DNA of 8,638 bases, taken from positions 1-8,638 of the forward strand of contig JAJZYO010000066.1 of assembly GCA_021798075.1 (NCBI GenBank), given 5' to 3'. How positions within the stretch are numbered: the stretch's first letter is position 1; each line of letters opens with the position of its first letter. The position numbers were made by a program, and so were the translations under genes. The DNA comes from Actinomycetes bacterium (GTDB lineage: Bacteria > Actinomycetota > Acidimicrobiia > Acidimicrobiales > Palsa-688). This document shows, one piece after another, positions 6,063 through 8,638 of this stretch. The notes beneath the pieces are model-generated. The model made no database searches. It was not told the DNA's origin and saw only the letters and a program-made list of their open reading frames with translations.

Positions 6063-6104
6063 GCGGGACCAGGCCGGCGCGGGACCAGGCCGTCGCGGGA
6101 CCAG
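6063..6104. repeat. 16-bp tandem repeat, about 2.6 copies, between convergent genes
   Basis: Unit GCGGGACCAGGCCGGC at 6063-6078 is repeated at 6079-6094 with one mismatch (GTC for GGC at the end), and its first 10 bases recur at 6095-6104. It fills about half of the 82-base gap between the Cys-rich protein gene and the end of eno. No T-tract terminator is seen, so it may be slippage debris or a simple convergent-junction spacer. Confidence 0.88.
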
Positions 6105-6112
6105 CGCGGCGG

Positions 6113-7390
6113 TTAGCGCCGGCCGGGCATCCCGTAGGCCAGGGCGGGGTTCTCGGCTGCGATGCCTATGAGGCGGTTGTACTTGGCCACACGCTCCCCG
6201 CGAGCGGGGGCGCCGGTCTTCAGTTGGCCGGCGCCGCTGGCGACGGCCAGGTCGGCTATGAAGGTGTCGGGTGTCTCGCCGGAGCGGTGCGAGATGAACT
6301 GGGTGTAGCCCGCCCCCCGGCACACCGAGATCGCCTCCAGGGTCTCGGTGACCGTGCCGATCTGGTTGACCTTGATGAGCGCCGAGTTGGCGACCTTGCG
6401 GGCGATCGCCTCACGGATTATGGAGGGGTTGGTGACGAAGATGTCGTCGCCCACCAGCTGTACCCGGCTGCCTAGGCGAGCGGTCAGCCTTTCCCATCCC
6501 TCCCAGTCGTCCTCCCCGAGGCCATCTTCGACCGACCAGATCGGGTAACGGCTGGTCAGCTCCTCGTAGCGGTCGATCATCTGGTCGGTGCTCAGCTGGG
6601 TGCCGGTCGAATAGCGGTAGGTGCCGTCCGGTTCGCGCATCTCCGAGGCCGCCGGGTCGAGCGCCAGCGCCACCCCCTCGCGCCCCGGCGTGTACCCCGC
6701 TGCCTCGATCGCTTCCACGAGCAGGTCGAGGACGTCTTCGGGGGTGGCGAGCGCGGGTGCGAAACCCCCTTCGTCACCGAGGCCCGTGGAGTGGCCCTTG
6801 GCGTGCAGGATGCCCCGGAGGGCCTGGTAGATCTCCGCCCCCGCCCTCACCGCCTCGGCGATGTTCGGGGCGCCGAGGGGGGCGAGCATGAACTCTTGGA
6901 ACTCGAGCTCGTTCTGGGCGTGGGCGCCGCCGTTGACGACGTTGAAATGGGGGACCGGGAGCCGCATCAAGCTCTCGTCGGTGGCCAGCCAACGGTAAAG
7001 CGGCTGGCCGTCCTCCACGGCCATAGCGCGGGCCGCGGCCATCGACACCCCTACGGTGGCGTTGGCCCCCAGGCGGCTCTTGTTGGGCGTGGCGTCGAGC
7101 TCGATGACGGCGCGGTCCAGCTCTTCGAGGCTTTTCCACGAGCGTCCTACGACCAATTTGTTGATCTCGCCGTTCACGTTGGCGACGGCCTTGGTGACGC
7201 CGGCGCCCTTCCAGCGCTTCGAGTCGCCGTCGCGCAGCTCGACTGCTTCGCGGCTACCCGTGGAAGCACCTGAGGGCACGCCGGCTACTCCTGTGGCGCC
7301 GCCGTCTAACTGGAGCGTGACCTCGAGGGTCGGCCTCCCGCGGGAGTCGAGGATTTCCAGGGCATGGACGTTGGAGACTTTGTAGGCCAT
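6113..7390 (-). CDS. eno: Enolase (phosphopyruvate hydratase)
   Basis: Converts 2-phosphoglycerate to phosphoenolpyruvate in glycolysis, and the reverse in gluconeogenesis; cytosolic and Mg-dependent. 425 residues, the normal bacterial length. The key residues are all present: S40 in PSGAST, H157 in GGAHAQN, E166, catalytic acid/base pair E207 (GDEGGFAP) and K340 (IKVNQIGT), metal ligands D245, E288 (SVEDGL) and D315 (VGDDIFVTN), then H368 (SHRSGET) and K391 (LKTGAPARGE). The substrate-loop region PHFNVVNGGAHAQNELEFQE and LGAPNIAEAVRAGAEIYQAL departs from the commonest bacterial wording (MMNIINGGAHADN, VGAP) and resembles what I recall of the second enolase type in some actinobacteria. ATG start at 7390. 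The upstream small membrane gene has the same orientation, 35 bases away. The mazG and ftsB-type neighbours often seen beside actinobacterial eno are not in this window. Confidence 0.98.
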   Translation of the reverse strand: MAYKVSNVHALEILDSRGRPTLEVTLQLDGGATGVAGVPSGASTGSREAVELRDGDSKRWKGAGVTKAVANVNGEINKLVVGRSWKSLEELDRAVIELDATPNKSRLGANATVGVSMAAARAMAVEDGQPLYRWLATDESLMRLPVPHFNVVNGGAHAQNELEFQEFMLAPLGAPNIAEAVRAGAEIYQALRGILHAKGHSTGLGDEGGFAPALATPEDVLDLLVEAIEAAGYTPGREGVALALDPAASEMREPDGTYRYSTGTQLSTDQMIDRYEELTSRYPIWSVEDGLGEDDWEGWERLTARLGSRVQLVGDDIFVTNPSIIREAIARKVANSALIKVNQIGTVTETLEAISVCRGAGYTQFISHRSGETPDTFIADLAVASGAGQLKTGAPARGERVAKYNRLIGIAAENPALAYGMPGRR

Positions 7391-7410
7391 CGGGCTTAGA
7401 CCCTAGCCCG
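7391..7410 (-). promoter_or_regulatory. eno: Hairpin abutting the eno start codon, SD-like bases in its loop
   Basis: On the minus strand CGGGCT pairs with AGCCCG (7405-7410 with 7391-7396) around the 8-base loop AGGGTCTA, and the stem ends directly at the ATG (7388-7390). The loop carries AGGG, the only Shine-Dalgarno-like stretch nearby, 10 bases from the ATG. The arrangement could present or restrict ribosome binding. A 6-bp stem is short, so chance is possible. Confidence 0.4.
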
Positions 7411-7425
7411 AGGCGGCCGCGGGGC

Positions 7426-7617
7426 TCAGATGGCCCTGGTGAACATGAGCACCGAGACCACCGCCGCCACCACCGCCCCGAGCAGGAGGAGCGAAGCTTC
7501 GGCCGCCTTCGCCGCCAACCGTATGCCTCCCCACAAGATGAGGACGACAGCCGCGACGGCGAGGACTATGCCGGCGATGTCGTGCTTGGAAATAGTGGCC
7601 AGGTAGGTCGTGTGCAC
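7426..7617 (-). CDS. Small two-helix membrane protein, hypothetical
   Basis: 63 residues from GTG 7617; an in-frame TAG lies four codons upstream, so there is little choice of start. Two hydrophobic segments, about 14-35 (IAGIVLAVAAVVLILWGG) and 41-60 (SLLLLGAVVAAVVSVLMF), are separated by a short charged turn (RLAAKAAE), a helical-hairpin design. GGAGG lies at 7633-7637, about 15 bases upstream, a rather long spacing. The other frame here (from 7633) gives an Arg/Gly/His-rich translation and looks like a shadow. It sits 35 bases before eno on the same strand and may be co-transcribed. No family recognised. Confidence 0.55.
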   Translation of the reverse strand: MHTTYLATISKHDIAGIVLAVAAVVLILWGGIRLAAKAAEASLLLLGAVVAAVVSVLMFTRAI

Positions 7618-7642
7618 GGGCCGAACCTAGCACCTCCGCTCC

Positions 7643-7665
7643 CGGGCCAGGCCCGTCGTTTTTTT
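7643..7665 (+). terminator. Rho-independent-type terminator, + strand
   Basis: CGGGC (7643-7647) and GCCCG (7651-7655) form a 5-bp GC stem with loop CAG, followed three bases later by seven T's (7659-7665). A small second hairpin, CCGC-TTTT-GCGG, follows at once (7666-7677). It is the only classical GC-hairpin/T-run in the window. It points along +, yet the annotated genes to its left, back to 6113, are on the minus strand, so it would stop antisense readthrough rather than a coding transcript. Confidence 0.5.
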
Positions 7666-7768
7666 CCGCTTTTGCGGGTCGTTCTCACCCCTGAGGCCAG
7701 CCATGACCAGGCCTTCTACAGGGCTCCTGCCTACAGGCCGACCATTTGAGTTGGTCCGAAGAGCTCCC

Positions 7769-7774
7769 GAGAGG
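7769..7774 (+). promoter_or_regulatory. Ribosome binding site fixing the sensor gene start
   Basis: GAGAGG lies 7 bases before the TTG at 7782. A second in-frame TTG at 7746 would add 12 residues but has no comparable site, so 7782 is preferred. The choice is not certain. Confidence 0.5.
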
Positions 7775-7781
7775 CAACCCC

Positions 7782-8638
7782 TTGAGCAAGGAAGCGTCCA
7801 GGCACAAGCTAACCACAGCAGCGTCGGTGCGCGCCGGCCTGGTGGCCGCGGGCTTGTTCGCCGCCACCGCCTGGCTCTACCTGAGCCACCTGGCGGCGTT
7901 GCGCCCCGCCGGCCCCGACTATTGGGAGCTGTGGCCCCTTATCGCGCTCGGCGCCTTCGCCGGCGACTCCAACCCGGTCAAGCTCCACAGCCGTCGTGTC
8001 AACCTGTCCCTCGGCCTCACCGAACTGCCGGCCCTCGTCGGTGTCGTGTACCTGTCGCCCCTGCTGGCACTGTCGGCCGTTCTTTGCGGGTCGCTCGCCG
8101 CGAGCGCCTATGTGGGCCGGAAGGCCAGCAAGGCCGTCGTCTCGGGAGGCGCTTACACGCTCGCGCTCGGGGCCGGGATCATCGTCTACGACCACCTGCT
8201 GGCGGGAGCGGCACCGGGAACTCCGCAGGGTTGGGCGGCAGCCGGCCTCGCGTTGCTCATGGTCCTGGCCGCGGACACGGTGCTGGCGCTGGCGGCGGCG
8301 TCGGTCCACGAGCTCCACTGGTGGGTACCCCCGGTCCGAGCGCTCGTCGTCTACAGCTTGGGCTCGCTGGCCGCCTGCTACGTGGGGGCCATGATGGCGG
8401 TCCTGCTCATATGGGTCAACCCCTGGACGGCGCTTCTGTTCTCCCTCGTCGTGGCCGGCGCCAACCGGGCCTTCCAGGAAACACGCGCCACGCACGAGCG
8501 GTACTCGGACGTGGCCAACCTCTACAACTTGACGCGAGAGCTCCTTGCGCTCACGAGCACCCGTGACGTGATGTCGACCGCTCTGGAGCGCGCCAGCTTG
8601 CTCGCCCATGCCGACCGTACCGAAGTCGTGCTGCCAGT
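7782..8638 (+). CDS. Membrane sensor protein with N-terminal multi-helix domain and start of a GAF domain, 3' partial
   Basis: Open from TTG 7782 to the window edge (285 full codons), with no stop. The N-terminus has about six or seven hydrophobic segments, roughly residues 15-39, 48-62, 82-108, 120-139, 151-174, 184-211 and 213-227. The phrases SNPVKLHSRRVNLSLGLTEL and GGAYTLALGAGIIVYDHLL match the membrane module I recall from GGDEF/EAL and HD-GYP proteins of related bacteria. After a polar stretch (FQETRATHERYSDVANLYNL) comes a segment typical of a GAF-domain start (LTRELLALTSTRDVMSTALE, then ADRTEVVL). The likely role is a membrane-bound signalling protein, perhaps for cyclic di-GMP turnover, but the output domain is outside the window. 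Two other + frames over this stretch give Arg/Pro-rich translations and are shadows. Confidence 0.8.
   Translation, partial: MSKEASRHKLTTAASVRAGLVAAGLFAATAWLYLSHLAALRPAGPDYWELWPLIALGAFAGDSNPVKLHSRRVNLSLGLTELPALVGVVYLSPLLALSAVLCGSLAASAYVGRKASKAVVSGGAYTLALGAGIIVYDHLLAGAAPGTPQGWAAAGLALLMVLAADTVLALAAASVHELHWWVPPVRALVVYSLGSLAACYVGAMMAVLLIWVNPWTALLFSLVVAGANRAFQETRATHERYSDVANLYNLTRELLALTSTRDVMSTALERASLLAHADRTEVVLP

Noticed and set aside
6063..6104. CRISPR array
   Set aside because: Units are 16 bp and directly adjacent with no spacers; a simple tandem repeat.
7403..7633. Alternative 76-codon minus-strand frame over the small membrane gene
   Set aside because: Gly/Arg/His-rich product; the overlapping 63-codon frame gives two clean membrane helices.
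7703..8566. + strand 287-codon frame over the sensor gene
   Set aside because: Arg/Pro/Gly-rich shadow; the frame from 7782, open to the window end, encodes coherent membrane helices and a GAF start.

Overview
The window looks like an ordinary chromosomal stretch of a high-GC actinobacterium. GC is very high throughout, GTG and TTG starts are common, and several genes belong to actinobacterial lineage families (a DUF4193 protein, a small Cys-rich protein with a GRPRRYCRRSC motif, and an enolase). The gene mix is reminiscent of Acidimicrobiia, but that is an inference from recalled protein style, not from a marker gene. I see no rRNA, tRNA, CRISPR array, insertion sequence, phage gene or toxin/defence cassette.

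Left part (1-3754, all + strand). A 5'-truncated ThyX-superfamily protein runs in from outside the window and ends at 1630. It carries two ThyX-like domains, each with a different half of the ThyX signature eroded. A 472-base non-coding interval (1631-2102) follows with several clean inverted repeats. Then come three closely spaced genes that read as one operon: an extremely acidic DUF4193 zinc-ribbon protein (2103-2588), a hypothetical protein with a hydrophobic N-terminus and a conserved-looking helical C-terminus (2616-3197), and a GNAT acetyltransferase whose TTG start overlaps the preceding stop (3194-3754).

Middle part (3755-6112). A convergent junction with an 11-bp tandem repeat separates the GNAT gene from a large minus-strand gene (3821-5593). 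That gene encodes an unrecognised 590-residue protein: a conserved-looking N-terminal module, a charged linker, a helical middle and an Ala/Pro-rich tail, with two in-frame repeat duplications. It is divergent from a small Cys-rich zinc-finger-like protein gene (5683-6030), sharing an 89-bp upstream region. That gene in turn converges on enolase across an 82-bp gap filled largely by a 16-bp tandem repeat.

Right part (6113-8638). The glycolytic enolase gene eno (minus strand) has its active-site residues intact. It is preceded by a small two-helix membrane protein gene in the same orientation (7426-7617). A GC hairpin followed by seven T's (7643-7665) reads as a + strand terminator, just ahead of a + strand gene that runs off the window end. 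This last gene encodes a polytopic membrane sensor with an apparent GAF domain beginning at the cut (7782-8638+). It is open to the window edge, so its output domain cannot be seen.

No obviously new multi-gene system is visible. The points most worth a second look are the doubly degenerate tandem ThyX protein, the structured interval 1631-2102, the acidic expansion of the DUF4193 protein, and the orphan terminator upstream of the sensor.
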